64,000 nucleotides of DNA. It comes from Natrarchaeobaculum aegyptiacum. GTDB taxonomy: Archaea > Halobacteriota > Halobacteria > Halobacteriales > Natrialbaceae. The notes beneath the pieces are model-generated. The model was not told the DNA's origin, ran no database searches, and was given only the letters and a program-made list of their open reading frames with translations. Shown here one piece after another: positions 34,586 through 43,080 of this stretch. The stretch spans positions 186,001-250,000 of the forward strand of contig NZ_CP019893.1 in the NCBI RefSeq assembly GCF_002156705.1, read 5' to 3'. Each line of letters begins with the position of its first letter. Position 1 is the first letter of the stretch. A program made the position numbers and the translations under genes.

Positions 34586-35785
34586 TCAGCCGTCGAAGGC
34601 CGCCGGCGCCGCCTCGAGTGCCCGCAGAGCGAGCCAGCAGTTCGTGAGCGGATGGTAGCCCGGCTCGACTTCTGGGCCGTGATTGGGGCCGTCTCGTGCG
34701 TGCTCGCGAGTCAATCGTTCGTACCAGTTCCCGTATCGTGGATTGATCAGGTGCTCCCGTGAGTACGCCCAGAGCCGGTCGTACCACTCGCCGTAGGCGT
34801 CGTCGAAGCGACTCAGGAGTGCGCTGGCACCGATCGCTTCCGTGTGCACCCAGCCGTACTTGTCGGCGACGATGGGCTCGCCATCCGCCTCGACCGTGTA
34901 GTAGAGGCCGCCGTGCTCGTCGTCCCAGCCGAGGTCGACCGCGACGTCGAACAGCTCGCGGGCCCGCTCGAGGGGCCACTCCGGTGACAGGTGATCAGCG
35001 AGCACCACCAGGAGTTTCGCCCACTCGGCGTGGTGGCCCGGCTGGTAGCCCGGCGGCCGGAACTGGTGACCCGGCTGGTCCGCGTTGTACGAGAGGTCCG
35101 GTTCCCAGTCGTCGGTGTAGTGCTCCCAGAGCAGGCCGTCGGTCGCGTTCGTCACTTCGCGCGTAAAGCGGTCGGCGACGGTGTGGGCACGCTCGAGGAA
35201 CCGTTGTTCGCCAGTCGCCTCGTAGGCCGCGAGCAGTGCCTCACAGGAGTGCATGTTCGCGTTTTGCCCGCGGTAGGACTCGAGTGTCGACCAGTCCGGC
35301 GTGGCCTGATCGGCGTACAGGCCGTGGTCGGGCTCCCAGAAGTGTTCCTCGAGCACCTCGTAGGCGCGCTCGAGTTCGGCGCGACCGCCGGGAATTCCGG
35401 CCTGATGGGCCCGTGCGCCGGCAAGGAGGACGAACGCGTGCCCGTAACAGTACCGTCGTTGTTCGACGGGGGTTCGCCCCTCGAGCAGCCAGTCGTAGCC
35501 CTCTCGGTCGTCGTCCCAGTGGACCGTCGAGAGGAACTGGAGACCGTGTTCGGCGGCCTGTCGACACCAGTCTGGCCCCTCGAGCAGGACGCCAGCGCTG
35601 AAGTTGTGGACGGCCCGTGCCGTGGCGACGAGGTGTTTCGTCTGCGTATCGTAGACGTGGCCGTCGCGCTCGTCGAGCTGGGCAACGTAGCCGCCGTCTG
35701 ACGAGTCGATACACTCGGGGTAGTAGAAGTTCAGCACGTCCCGAATCTGGTGACGAAGTGCCCCGCGCGTTCGATAGATGGTCAT
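34586..35785 (-). CDS. AGE-family sugar epimerase/isomerase
   Basis: The 399-residue protein belongs to the N-acylglucosamine 2-epimerase family with an (alpha/alpha)6 barrel. Stretches that mark it are QTKHLVATARAVHNFS, RRYCYGHAFVLLAGARAHQA, GQNANMHSCEALLAAYEATG, PPGYQPGHHAEWAKLL, KYGWVHTEAIGASALLS and GYHPLTNCWLALRALEA, with His residues in the positions used for catalysis. Mannose or glucose/fructose isomerisation is plausible beside a sugar importer, but substrate is not determined. Confidence 0.92.
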   Translation of the reverse strand: MTIYRTRGALRHQIRDVLNFYYPECIDSSDGGYVAQLDERDGHVYDTQTKHLVATARAVHNFSAGVLLEGPDWCRQAAEHGLQFLSTVHWDDDREGYDWLLEGRTPVEQRRYCYGHAFVLLAGARAHQAGIPGGRAELERAYEVLEEHFWEPDHGLYADQATPDWSTLESYRGQNANMHSCEALLAAYEATGEQRFLERAHTVADRFTREVTNATDGLLWEHYTDDWEPDLSYNADQPGHQFRPPGYQPGHHAEWAKLLVVLADHLSPEWPLERARELFDVAVDLGWDDEHGGLYYTVEADGEPIVADKYGWVHTEAIGASALLSRFDDAYGEWYDRLWAYSREHLINPRYGNWYERLTREHARDGPNHGPEVEPGYHPLTNCWLALRALEAAPAAFDG

Positions 35786-35872
35786 GGCTGTTCGAACGCT
35801 TCACTCACGAGCGTATAGTAATTCGGAACCACGACGGTTGGTCAGCGTCCGCTCGAGCGCGCCGACGGGAGG

Positions 35873-36844
35873 TTACATGTAACCGAGGTCGCGCAGGCGC
35901 TCCATCAGGTCCTCCTTGTCCTGTGCGCGGCCCGCACGCTCGGTGGTACCCTCGAGGTCCTGCAGCCAGGCGGGGTCGTCTTCGGTCTTTTCGGTGCTGA
36001 TCTCGCTGCCGAGCGACCGGAAGCCCTCCCAGTACTTCGGGGAGACGGGCGTGTCGAACGGCTCGAGGTCGTCCGGGAGGTCGTCCTTGCCCTCGGGAAC
36101 GTAGCCGTCGTCCGGGAACTCCGCGACGGTGTCCGGGACGACGAAGTTCCAGAACGCCTCCCAGACCGCGGCCTCGTCGAACTGCAGGATGGGCTGAATG
36201 CGGTCGTGTGGCGGATAGATATCGGGATCGTGTCGCGGCGAGAAGAACGTCTCGTCGGCGCGGGCTTCCTGTTCGTCCCAGCGGACGCCCGAGATGACGC
36301 CGTCGACGTCGTGCTCTTCGAGGGCGTCGTTGAGCGCGACGGTCTTCAGGAGGTGGTTGCCCGCGTAGGTGTCGAGCAGGAACGGGAACGTCTCGTCGTC
36401 GTACTCGAGGATGTTCTCGACGTGGTGACGGTTGTGCTCGGAAAGTTCTGCGATCTCGATCTCGTCGCCCGGCGTGAGACCGTTTTCGTCGACGTAGTCA
36501 CCGATGTCCTCGTTACGCGCGTAGATGACCTCGAGATCCCACTCGTCGGCCCAGTGGTCGACGAAGTCGTGGATCTCCTCGAAGTGCTGGAAGTGATCGA
36601 TAAAGATCGCCGGCGGTACCTCGAGGTCGAACCGGTCTGCGACCTCCGTGACGAAGTAGAGCACGAGCGTCGAGTCCTTGCCGCCGGTCCACATCACGGC
36701 CGGGTTCTCGTAGCTCTCGAGTCCCTCCCGGGTTACCTCGATCGCCTTCTCGATCTTGTCCTGAATGTGCGGATAGTCCGCAGGTGTCTCGCCGTCGCCC
36801 TCGTCGTAATCGACGTCGACGTACTCGGGGAAGTTGGCTGGCAT
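35873..36844 (-). CDS. PP-loop enzyme, CysD/PAPS reductase-like
   Basis: The 323-residue product has the PP-loop VMWTGGKDSTLVLYF (SGGKDS-type, residues 53-58) and matches the phosphoadenosine-phosphosulfate reductase/sulfate adenylyltransferase small subunit family, with FIDHFQHFEEIHDFVDHWAD and VDGVISGVRWDEQEARADE following. It probably activates or reduces sulfate or transfers sulfur. No cysN or reductase partner is adjacent. A bipartite AT-rich element stands just before the start. Confidence 0.85.
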   Translation of the reverse strand: MPANFPEYVDVDYDEGDGETPADYPHIQDKIEKAIEVTREGLESYENPAVMWTGGKDSTLVLYFVTEVADRFDLEVPPAIFIDHFQHFEEIHDFVDHWADEWDLEVIYARNEDIGDYVDENGLTPGDEIEIAELSEHNRHHVENILEYDDETFPFLLDTYAGNHLLKTVALNDALEEHDVDGVISGVRWDEQEARADETFFSPRHDPDIYPPHDRIQPILQFDEAAVWEAFWNFVVPDTVAEFPDDGYVPEGKDDLPDDLEPFDTPVSPKYWEGFRSLGSEISTEKTEDDPAWLQDLEGTTERAGRAQDKEDLMERLRDLGYM

Positions 36845-36854
36845 GAAGTGTAAT

Positions 36855-36881
36855 TAGATATAATTAGAAGGTGTAAACCCT
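36855..36881 (-). promoter_or_regulatory. AT-rich bipartite promoter/operator of the PP-loop gene
   Basis: Reading leftwards, AGGGTTTA (36881-36874) is about 33 bases before the ATG and can act as TATA box. Seven bases later TAATTATATCTA (36866-36855) overlaps the predicted transcript start and continues as a second CTAATTA three bases on, giving two CTAATTA words 10 bases apart. This is a good site for a repressor. The same two words precede the alcohol dehydrogenase gene. Confidence 0.5.
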
Positions 36882-36960
36882 TTGGGGGACCGGAAACCTC
36901 TGACGGAACTTCGGTCGGCGGTCTCCGGTGGCTGGACCGCCGAGCCGAAGAGAGCCCGGC

Positions 36961-38070
36961 TCAGTCGAGTGAGGCTGGCTCGAGCGTCTGAACCGACGCG
37001 TCGGCGGCAAGCTGTTCCTCGAGCAGCCCGACGATTCGCTCGCCGGCGGTGCCGTCGCCGTACGGATGGGGATTCGACGCCGGTTCCCAGTCGGCGTGCA
37101 ATCCCTCGCGGATCGCCCGCTCGTCGGGACCAACGAGTCGATTCCAGCCGCACTCGACCGTCTCCACCCACTCGGTCTCCTCCCGGAGCGTCAGACACCG
37201 CGTCCCGAGGAAAAAAGCCTCCTTCTGGACGCCGCCGGAGTCCGTGGCCACGCGTTCGGCCGCGTCGAGCAAGCGCACGAAGTCGAGGTAGCCCTGCGGT
37301 TCGATCACCTCGAGCTGTTCGGTCGCGCGTTTCCAGAGACCGTACTCCCGCAAACTCGCCACCGTGCGCGGGTGCGCGGGAAACACCACCGGCCGCGGCG
37401 AGGCCGCGAGTCCGTCGACGATCGCGGCAAGGTTCGCACGATCGTCCGTGTTGCTCGCCCGATGAACCGTTGCGAGGACGAACGCTCCTTCTTCGAGACC
37501 GACGTCCTCGACGATCGTCGACTGGCGGCGGGAGCGCTCTCGTGCGTCGAGAATCGCGTCGTACATCACGTCACCGGTGAGGTAGACGCCGTCTGTGACG
37601 CCTTCCGCGGCGAGGTTCGCGACGGCCTCCTCGCTCGGGGCGAAACAGTAGTCCGCAGCGTGGTCGGTCAGGATTCGGTTGATCTCCTCGGGCATCGACC
37701 GGTTCTCGCTGCGCAGCCCCGCTTCGACGTGAGCGACCAGCAGGTCCCGCTTCGAGCCGACGATCGCACCCGCCAGCGTCGAGTTCGTGTCGCCGTACAG
37801 CAAGAGCGCGTCGGGATCTTCCGCCTCGACGACCGGCTCGAGTTCGGCGATCATCGCAGCGGTCTGGCGACCGTGGGTGTCCGACTCGACGCCGAGGTTG
37901 TACTCGGGCTCGGGGATGTCGAGTTCGTCGAAGAAGACGTCCGAGAGTTCCTCGTCGTAGTGCTGGCCCGTGTGAACGAGGATCTCCTCGCCGACGTCCC
38001 GGAGCTTCCGGGAGACGACGGCCGCCTTGACGAACTGGGGGCGCGCGCCGACGACTGAGCAGACTCGCAT
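36961..38070 (-). CDS. wecB: UDP-N-acetylglucosamine 2-epimerase
   Basis: The 369-residue enzyme converts UDP-GlcNAc to UDP-ManNAc, a precursor for surface glycans. It opens CSVVGARPQFVKAAVVSRKL and contains TGQHYD, GDTNSTLAGA, HVEAGLRSENRSMPEEINR and the C-terminal TDSGGVQKEAFFLGTRCLTL, all hallmark WecB/MnaA segments. In haloarchaea it may serve protein N-glycosylation. No dehydrogenase (WecC) partner is next to it. Confidence 0.95.
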   Translation of the reverse strand: MRVCSVVGARPQFVKAAVVSRKLRDVGEEILVHTGQHYDEELSDVFFDELDIPEPEYNLGVESDTHGRQTAAMIAELEPVVEAEDPDALLLYGDTNSTLAGAIVGSKRDLLVAHVEAGLRSENRSMPEEINRILTDHAADYCFAPSEEAVANLAAEGVTDGVYLTGDVMYDAILDARERSRRQSTIVEDVGLEEGAFVLATVHRASNTDDRANLAAIVDGLAASPRPVVFPAHPRTVASLREYGLWKRATEQLEVIEPQGYLDFVRLLDAAERVATDSGGVQKEAFFLGTRCLTLREETEWVETVECGWNRLVGPDERAIREGLHADWEPASNPHPYGDGTAGERIVGLLEEQLAADASVQTLEPASLD

Positions 38071-38528
38071 CAGGCCTCACCCGCCGACTCGAGGCCGGCT
38101 CGTGCCTGGTTTCGTGTCACACGACACGCCGAACTGGAGGGCAAGCCAGGTGGGGACGGTGCAAAAGTGAGCGGTCGCACCTCGTGGAACATGGCACTCA
38201 CCCGTTCCGGAAGGTGCACCTTCGTTATCAGTTAGTTACCGGGACGAAATCCCCGCCTTTGGGTATGACACACACGACCGGCAACCCGTGGCCGTCGCGT
38301 CCACGGCTCGACGAGAGCGCGTCGATAGCGAGGTCGCGAAACTCGGGTGTTCGAGGGCCGCAATTCGATTGGAAATCGAGACCTACAGGGAAACTGAACG
38401 GCCGCCCCGAGTGTGAGAGTGACTGCTGACAGGTCAATCTCGAGGGGGAACCGGGGAACATCTCCGCGGTAGTTCGTTCGGAGTCCGTCCGCTCGCAGAA
38501 GGCGGCTCGCCGTCTCTCGATTCGCGCG
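38071..38528. other. 458-bp region without a convincing gene
   Basis: The region between wecB and the next leftward gene shows only short frames with composition unlike the neighbours. A leftward frame ends in KGGDFVPVTN but has no plausible N-terminal part. The sequence is less CTCGAG-rich than its surroundings. I see no terminal repeats to call it a mobile element remnant. Confidence 0.45.
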
Positions 38529-39110
38529 TTAGTCGCTGATGAACTTGTTGTCCCGCCAGTTGACCCCGCTTTCCCCGGAGCCGTGATCGCGCGGTCCTTC
38601 GACGACTTCGATGTTCGCTGGTCGCGGTTCGCCCTCGACGATCCGGGTCGCCTCGAGTTCGCCACCTTGCTGGGAGATGGCCGTCAAGGTCCCTTTCTCG
38701 GCGGCTTCGGCGATGTCACAGAGGACGAGGAACATCTCGTACTGCAACAGCGAGTTCTGGAGGACGGTCTCACGGTCGCCCTTGAACGCCGCGAACTCGA
38801 CGAGTTCGGATTCGATCTCCTCTTCTTCCTCTTCGTCCCAGCGGAAGGAGTTGCGTCGCTCGTCGGGGTCCTCTTCGTAGACGCGGTTTTCGGTGACGCT
38901 CGCTTTCAACTGGGCCGTCGGCGTGTACTTGCTGACCGAGGTGTCCTCGGCGACGGCTTTGAGGATGAGCGTGTTGTTTCGCCGCGTGATCTCGACGTCG
39001 TCGACGCCGTCGGGATACTCCGCCTCGTCGATGTGTTCTCGAAGATCTTCGAGCGGGAGTTCGAGCGTCGAATGCAACCGATATACGTGACTGGATTCCT
39101 CTGTTGACAT
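38529..39110 (-). CDS. Uncharacterised haloarchaeal protein
   Basis: The 193-residue acidic product begins MSTEESSHVYRLHSTLELPL and contains LREHIDEAEYPDGVDDVEIT, SKYTPTAQLKASVTENRVYE and VLQNSLLQYEMFLVLCDIAE, then ends GVNWRDNKFISD. It has no membrane segment or known domain I can name; the alternating strands suggest an alpha/beta fold. The ATG at 39110 follows a typical AT-rich stretch (GACTTATATG near 39155). Composition strongly supports a real gene. Confidence 0.8.
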   Translation of the reverse strand: MSTEESSHVYRLHSTLELPLEDLREHIDEAEYPDGVDDVEITRRNNTLILKAVAEDTSVSKYTPTAQLKASVTENRVYEEDPDERRNSFRWDEEEEEEIESELVEFAAFKGDRETVLQNSLLQYEMFLVLCDIAEAAEKGTLTAISQQGGELEATRIVEGEPRPANIEVVEGPRDHGSGESGVNWRDNKFISD

Positions 39111-39345
39111 AGTGGGGGATGATCTACGGCGAGGTCGCTGGGTTCCTAGTACGAGTGCGTGACTTATATGATCTGCTATTACCTGCGTCACGTTCGTATC
39201 TGGATGAATTTACCTCTGCCTTCTGTTCATTGATCGCTGGCGTGCTCGCACGATGCCCATTCGCACAACGCTATTGCCCCTCGAGTGCGGGCACCTCGTC
39301 CGTCGTGCTCGCGCCCCAGCACTCAGACTGGGACGCAGGCCCGTT

Positions 39346-39699
39346 CTACTCCGCGTCGAGCGTCGCGGCCAGTTCGCCGCGTTCCTCGAGTTCCGCGAGG
39401 ATGTCAGAGCCGCCGACGAACTCGCCGTCGACGTACGTCTGGGGGATGGTCTCCCAGCCGCTGTGGGCCTCGAGTGCGTTGCGATATTCGGCGAGGGACT
39501 CGAGGACGTCGACGGTCTCGTACTCGTCACAGTACTGGTCGATGAGCCCCAGTGCGCGCCGCGAGTAGCCACACTGCGGCATGAGCTTCGTTCCCTTCAT
39601 GAAGAGGACGACCTCGTTTTCTTCGATGGTCGTCTCGACCTGCTCGTTTACTTCGTCCTGATCGAGCCCCTGGTTCGGTGGGAAGTCCATGTCCGTCAT
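39346..39699 (-). CDS. Monothiol glutaredoxin-like protein
   Basis: The 117-residue product has a thioredoxin fold with VVLFMKGTKLMPQCGYSRRA, where CGYS replaces the usual CGFS of monothiol glutaredoxins, and WETIPQTYVDGEFVGGSDIL, which supplies the cis-Pro and the glutathione-type contacts. Monothiol glutaredoxins carry Fe-S clusters. Haloarchaea lack glutathione and use gamma-glutamylcysteine, so the ligand may differ. It precedes two sulfur-transport genes. Confidence 0.92.
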   Translation of the reverse strand: MTDMDFPPNQGLDQDEVNEQVETTIEENEVVLFMKGTKLMPQCGYSRRALGLIDQYCDEYETVDVLESLAEYRNALEAHSGWETIPQTYVDGEFVGGSDILAELEERGELAATLDAE

Positions 39700-39821
39700 A
39701 TGTCGGTCGCGGGGGATAGGCCTTGCGTCACCGGTACCGCCGGTCGGGTATCTCGAGGCGAGGACTGCAAACACGGAGAGAGAAGCGACCAGCGACAGGA
39801 ACTCGGAGACACCAGCCCGGC

Positions 39822-40289
39822 TCAGTCGGCTGCCGACGCACTCGAGTCCTCGCCGAGCGGGCTCGAGCGGACGACGCCCTGGAGGTACGCGCCGACGAAC
39901 ATGCCGGCGATGCCGTAGAGGATCACGACGTTGCCGACGCCGAGGCTGGCGTAGGCGGCTCCCGGGCAGATGCCGGAGAGCCCCCATCCGACGCCGAAGA
40001 TGGCGCCGCCGAAGACGACGTTACGGTCGAGCGATTTGAGCCGGCGGGCGTAGGGCGCACCTGTCAGCGGCGCGTCCCCGCGGACGAATGTGATCCCGAA
40101 GAAAGTCAGCCCGGTGACGACCGCCGCCCCGCCCATGACGAACAGCAGTCCGAGGTCCGACAGCTGGAGGAAGTTGAGGACGACCTCCGGCTGGGCCATG
40201 TGGCTGAATCCGAGGCCGAACCCGAATATCAGCCCGCCGACGAACACGAGCGGGAGGAACAGCGGGTGCTGTTCGTGCTGGGCGCTCAT
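39822..40289 (-). CDS. YeeE/YedE-family half-size sulfur transporter, part B
   Basis: The 155-residue membrane protein has about four helices and the YeeE/YedE motif GWGLSGICPGAAYASLGVGN, where the cysteine is predicted to handle thiosulfate or related sulfur. It is half the length of full YeeE proteins, as in haloarchaea where two half proteins are encoded side by side (the second part is at 40576-41127). The ATG at 40289 comes right after the tandem repeat region on this strand. Confidence 0.9.
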   Translation of the reverse strand: MSAQHEQHPLFLPLVFVGGLIFGFGLGFSHMAQPEVVLNFLQLSDLGLLFVMGGAAVVTGLTFFGITFVRGDAPLTGAPYARRLKSLDRNVVFGGAIFGVGWGLSGICPGAAYASLGVGNVVILYGIAGMFVGAYLQGVVRSSPLGEDSSASAAD

Positions 40290-40316
40290 CGCTCACACCC
40301 CCGTCCCAGTCGGTGA

Positions 40317-40554
40317 TCGCGACTCACGGGTCGTTTCACTCCCCGTTCGCGTTTCCGAGACCCTCGCGTAACTCGGATCTCGCGACTCACGGGTCGTTTC
40401 ACTCCCCGTTCGCGTTTCCGAGACCCTCGCGTAACTCGGATCTCGCGACTCACGGGTCGTTTCACTCCCCGTTCGCGTTTCCGAGACCCTCGCGTAACTC
40501 GGATCTCGCGACTCACGGGTCGTTTCACTCCCCGTTCGCGTTTCCGAGACCCTC
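40317..40554. repeat. 63-bp tandem repeat, about 3.8 copies
   Basis: Four copies begin at 40317, 40380, 40443 and 40506; the first three are complete and identical, and the fourth stops matching after 49 bases at 40554. The period is divisible by three, so frames on both strands read 21-residue repeats (for example ERGVKRPVSREIRVTRGSRK leftwards). It lies between the two YeeE/YedE genes on their shared strand. There are no spacers of differing sequence, so it is not a CRISPR. Confidence 0.95.
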
Positions 40555-40575
40555 CCTCCGGTCGGCTCTCGCCCA

Positions 40576-41127
40576 TTACGGACTCACCCCCAGCGCCATC
40601 ACGAGTTGCGCAACGCCGATGGCGACCAGCAGGAAGGTCGCGACGCCGACGAACGAAGCGGACGAGGCCGAGCCGACGCCACAGACGCCGTGGCCCGAGG
40701 TACACCCCTTGCCGAGCCGGGTCCCGATCCCGATGAGGATCCCCCCGAGGAACAGCCGCCACGGCTGGACGTCGGTCAGCCAGATCGTGATCCCGCCGAT
40801 GTCGCGTAACTCGCCCGTCGTCGCCGTCTGGTGGAGCCCGCTCGAGAGCAGGCCGGACTGGAACGTCAGCGCGTAGACGGCCGCCCCGGCGACGATGCCG
40901 AGGGTGAAGACGACCCGCCAGTCTCGAGAGGCACGATACTGCTGGAAGCGCGATCGGTCGGAGACGTACGAGAGCGTCGACTCGAGGAACGTACTCGCGC
41001 CTGCGGGGATACCGGTCCCGAGGTAGATCACGGCCGTTCCGAGGCCGACGAGCAACCCACCGATCGCGTAGTGGCTGATCCCGTGGGGGAACAGCTCCGC
41101 GATCGTCGCCACGAAGAGCCACGTCAT
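40576..41127 (-). CDS. YeeE/YedE-family half-size sulfur transporter, part A
   Basis: The 183-residue membrane protein has about five helices and the family motif GTRLGKGCTSGHGVCGVGSA with two cysteines. The N-terminal part holds GLGTAVIYLGTGIPAGASTF. With the gene at 39822-40289 it would make a complete two-component YeeE/YedE transporter for thiosulfate or another sulfur compound. ATG at 41127 is chosen over a TTG at 41163. Confidence 0.9.
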   Translation of the reverse strand: MTWLFVATIAELFPHGISHYAIGGLLVGLGTAVIYLGTGIPAGASTFLESTLSYVSDRSRFQQYRASRDWRVVFTLGIVAGAAVYALTFQSGLLSSGLHQTATTGELRDIGGITIWLTDVQPWRLFLGGILIGIGTRLGKGCTSGHGVCGVGSASSASFVGVATFLLVAIGVAQLVMALGVSP

Positions 41128-41274
41128 AGTCAGTACCGGAGGAAGGTAATCCCGACGTATCAAGGCTTCCGACTCGGGGAAACTTGACCGTATCTCCGAC
41201 GCCGCTCGCGCCCGAGCGTGGACACCAGACGACTGTCGCCAGGGTCGGTCGTCCGGTCGGCTGTCGACCGCGTA

Positions 41275-42072
41275 TCAGTCGGCTGCCGGTGGCGGCGTCA
41301 GGACGTCGATGCGGTCTGCCGTGTACCCGAAGACGTCCTGGTAGCCGTACGGGGACATGAGGACCGGGTAGAACGATTCGTCGGCGACCTGTTCGATCCC
41401 GTCGGCGGCAGCGAACGTCTCGCCGGTCTCGACTTCGACGAAGTTCTCGACGAAGACTTCGTACGTCTCTGCTCGCTGCTTGTCGATGACGTCGGTAAGC
41501 TGGTAGACCGGAACCTCCGTGCGAACCGTATCGCCGGGCAGCACGCCCACGGCGGTGAGAAACGCCCGGAGCAACCGGTGGGCGTTCTGGATCGCCCGTT
41601 CGGAGCCCTGGAGACCACACTCGACTTCGATCGTCTCGATCGTCGAGAACAGTCGCCCATCGGCGAAGTTCCCCGTTTCGACCATCGCCGAAACCGGTAG
41701 CTGGGGGACGATCCGCCGCGTGAGGTCTCCCACACCGTCGACGATAGCGAACGGCTCGGCGTGACTCTGCGTCGAGTGCATCGAGAACGTCAGGCAGTCG
41801 GCGAGCTCGTCGGTGAGTCGGTGCGCGAGCCGCCCTTCGTGAGTGGCGGCGTCCGGATCACCCGGAAACGCACGGTTCAGGTCCTCCTCGAGGTACCGAA
41901 CTCCGCATTCGATCGCTCGTTCGTTCGCGATGACGAGTTTGACGGGGCGCTCGACCGACGGCCGTTCCTCGAGCAACTGTTCGACGGCCCTGACGCCGGA
42001 GGGTTCGTCTCCGTGGACGCCAGCGACCACCGCGACCTCGGGCGTCCCGGATCCGAGCTGTGCAACTCTCAT
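41275..42072 (-). CDS. AstE/aspartoacylase-like zinc hydrolase
   Basis: The 265-residue metallohydrolase has the zinc site of the succinylglutamate desuccinylase/aspartoacylase family: His20 and Glu23 in GVHGDEPSG, and His99 in TFSMHSTQS. LNRAFPGDP is the substrate-side Asn-Arg motif. The C-terminal half is a beta domain. The exact N-acyl substrate is unknown. The ATG at 42072 matches the start of the fold. Confidence 0.92.
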   Translation of the reverse strand: MRVAQLGSGTPEVAVVAGVHGDEPSGVRAVEQLLEERPSVERPVKLVIANERAIECGVRYLEEDLNRAFPGDPDAATHEGRLAHRLTDELADCLTFSMHSTQSHAEPFAIVDGVGDLTRRIVPQLPVSAMVETGNFADGRLFSTIETIEVECGLQGSERAIQNAHRLLRAFLTAVGVLPGDTVRTEVPVYQLTDVIDKQRAETYEVFVENFVEVETGETFAAADGIEQVADESFYPVLMSPYGYQDVFGYTADRIDVLTPPPAAD

Positions 42073-42189
42073 CGCCTGCACATTGGACGCGACGCTGAAA
42101 TGCCGTTCGGTTCGTTCACACCCGGCCCGAGGAGAAGGGTGTGGTTACCGGCGTCAGGAGCGACGCACACCCGTCTCGCGACAGGAAGG

Positions 42190-42681
42190 TTACTCTTCGA
42201 GCGCCTCGAGGTAGGCGTAATCTGTGTCGGTCGCCGTCTGGATCCGAGCGTCGAGGACGATCTTCCACCCGTCGAGCACCCCGGGGTCTTCGAGGGCGTT
42301 CGTGACCGTCGTCCGGACGTCGAGGACGTCGACGCCGTAGAAATCGGGCGGGACGCCCTGAAAGTACTGCAGCGAGGTCTGGAAGAGGCTGCGCATTCCC
42401 TCGTCGTTTTCGAAGTCGAAATGCTTGTACGCGCCAGCGGCGACCTGAACCATCCCGTGGAGGAACTGGCTCTCGATGGAGCCGGAACCGTAGTTGTACC
42501 ACTCGAGTTCGAAACAGTCGTGAGACTCGTGGAAGGCCCTGTCGTTGAATAGCCGGACGCCGTGTCGGGTCGCCTGTCGGAGCGTTGCGTGCTCCCAGCG
42601 GCCCGCGTCTGGGTCCCAGCCAGTCGGCTGTCGGCCCGTCGGCGGCGGGTCGACCGTCGGGTCGGCCGTGTGATCGTCCAT
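42190..42681 (-). CDS. DUF309 protein
   Basis: The 163-residue product has a disordered start of about 40 residues and then the DUF309 helix pair [20 protein letters not shown], followed by [23 protein letters not shown]309 proteins are helical and may bind metal through the HExxx(C/W)xE-like motif, but their role is not known. The ATG at 42681 is used; earlier in-frame starts give no homologous sequence. Confidence 0.85.
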   Translation of the reverse strand: MDDHTADPTVDPPPTGRQPTGWDPDAGRWEHATLRQATRHGVRLFNDRAFHESHDCFELEWYNYGSGSIESQFLHGMVQVAAGAYKHFDFENDEGMRSLFQTSLQYFQGVPPDFYGVDVLDVRTTVTNALEDPGVLDGWKIVLDARIQTATDTDYAYLEALEE

Positions 42682-42819
42682 GGCCGTTCTCGGGGCTCGA
42701 ACCGTGTAATCCCATCGCTCACCGTACTCGAGGCTGGACACCTGCTGTACCCACCGGCCGACCACGACCGGCCCTCCGAGGGGGAGAACTTATTCCGTCT
42801 CGCTCCCAGAGACGAGACG

Positions 42820-42945
42820 ATGACCCACCCCTACGGTCGATGTCGCAACTGCGGCGAACGCCTCTACGAGCACGTCGAGGGCGGATACCAGTGTCTGAAC
42901 TGCAAGAGCCGGTATCCCGAAGACGAACTCGAGTTCGACGCCTGA
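42820..42945 (+). CDS. 41-residue zinc-ribbon protein
   Basis: Two CxxC pairs (C8/C11 and C25/C28) in MTHPYGRCRNCGERLYEHVE and GGYQCLNCKSRYPEDE make a compact zinc ribbon. The start codon lies 28 bases after TTATTCC, a plausible TATA box, which supports leaderless transcription. Such micro-proteins are widespread in haloarchaea; the function is unknown. Confidence 0.75.
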   Translation: MTHPYGRCRNCGERLYEHVEGGYQCLNCKSRYPEDELEFDA

Positions 42946-43080
42946 GCGCCCGGACGAGACGTGTCCCGTCGTCGTCACTCGCCACTCGTCACGTCGAGGC
43001 AGTCACGAAGGGACTCGTGAGCGGGTCACACGGGGTTTCGATCTCGCAACGCTTTTTGCCCGCGCGTTCCGACGGTTTAC

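Noticed and set aside
38184..38429. Rightward 81-codon frame in the gap after wecB
   Set aside because: No acidic bias, no homologous motif and no promoter spacing; treated as non-coding.
40317..40554. Possible CRISPR array
   Set aside because: The copies are contiguous and identical without different spacers, and no cas gene is in the window.
40286..41620. A long leftward frame reading through the 63-bp repeats, and a rightward one with His/Ser/Phe/Pro repeats
   Set aside because: They arise only because the repeat period is a multiple of three; the flanking parts are out of frame with the real YeeE/YedE genes.
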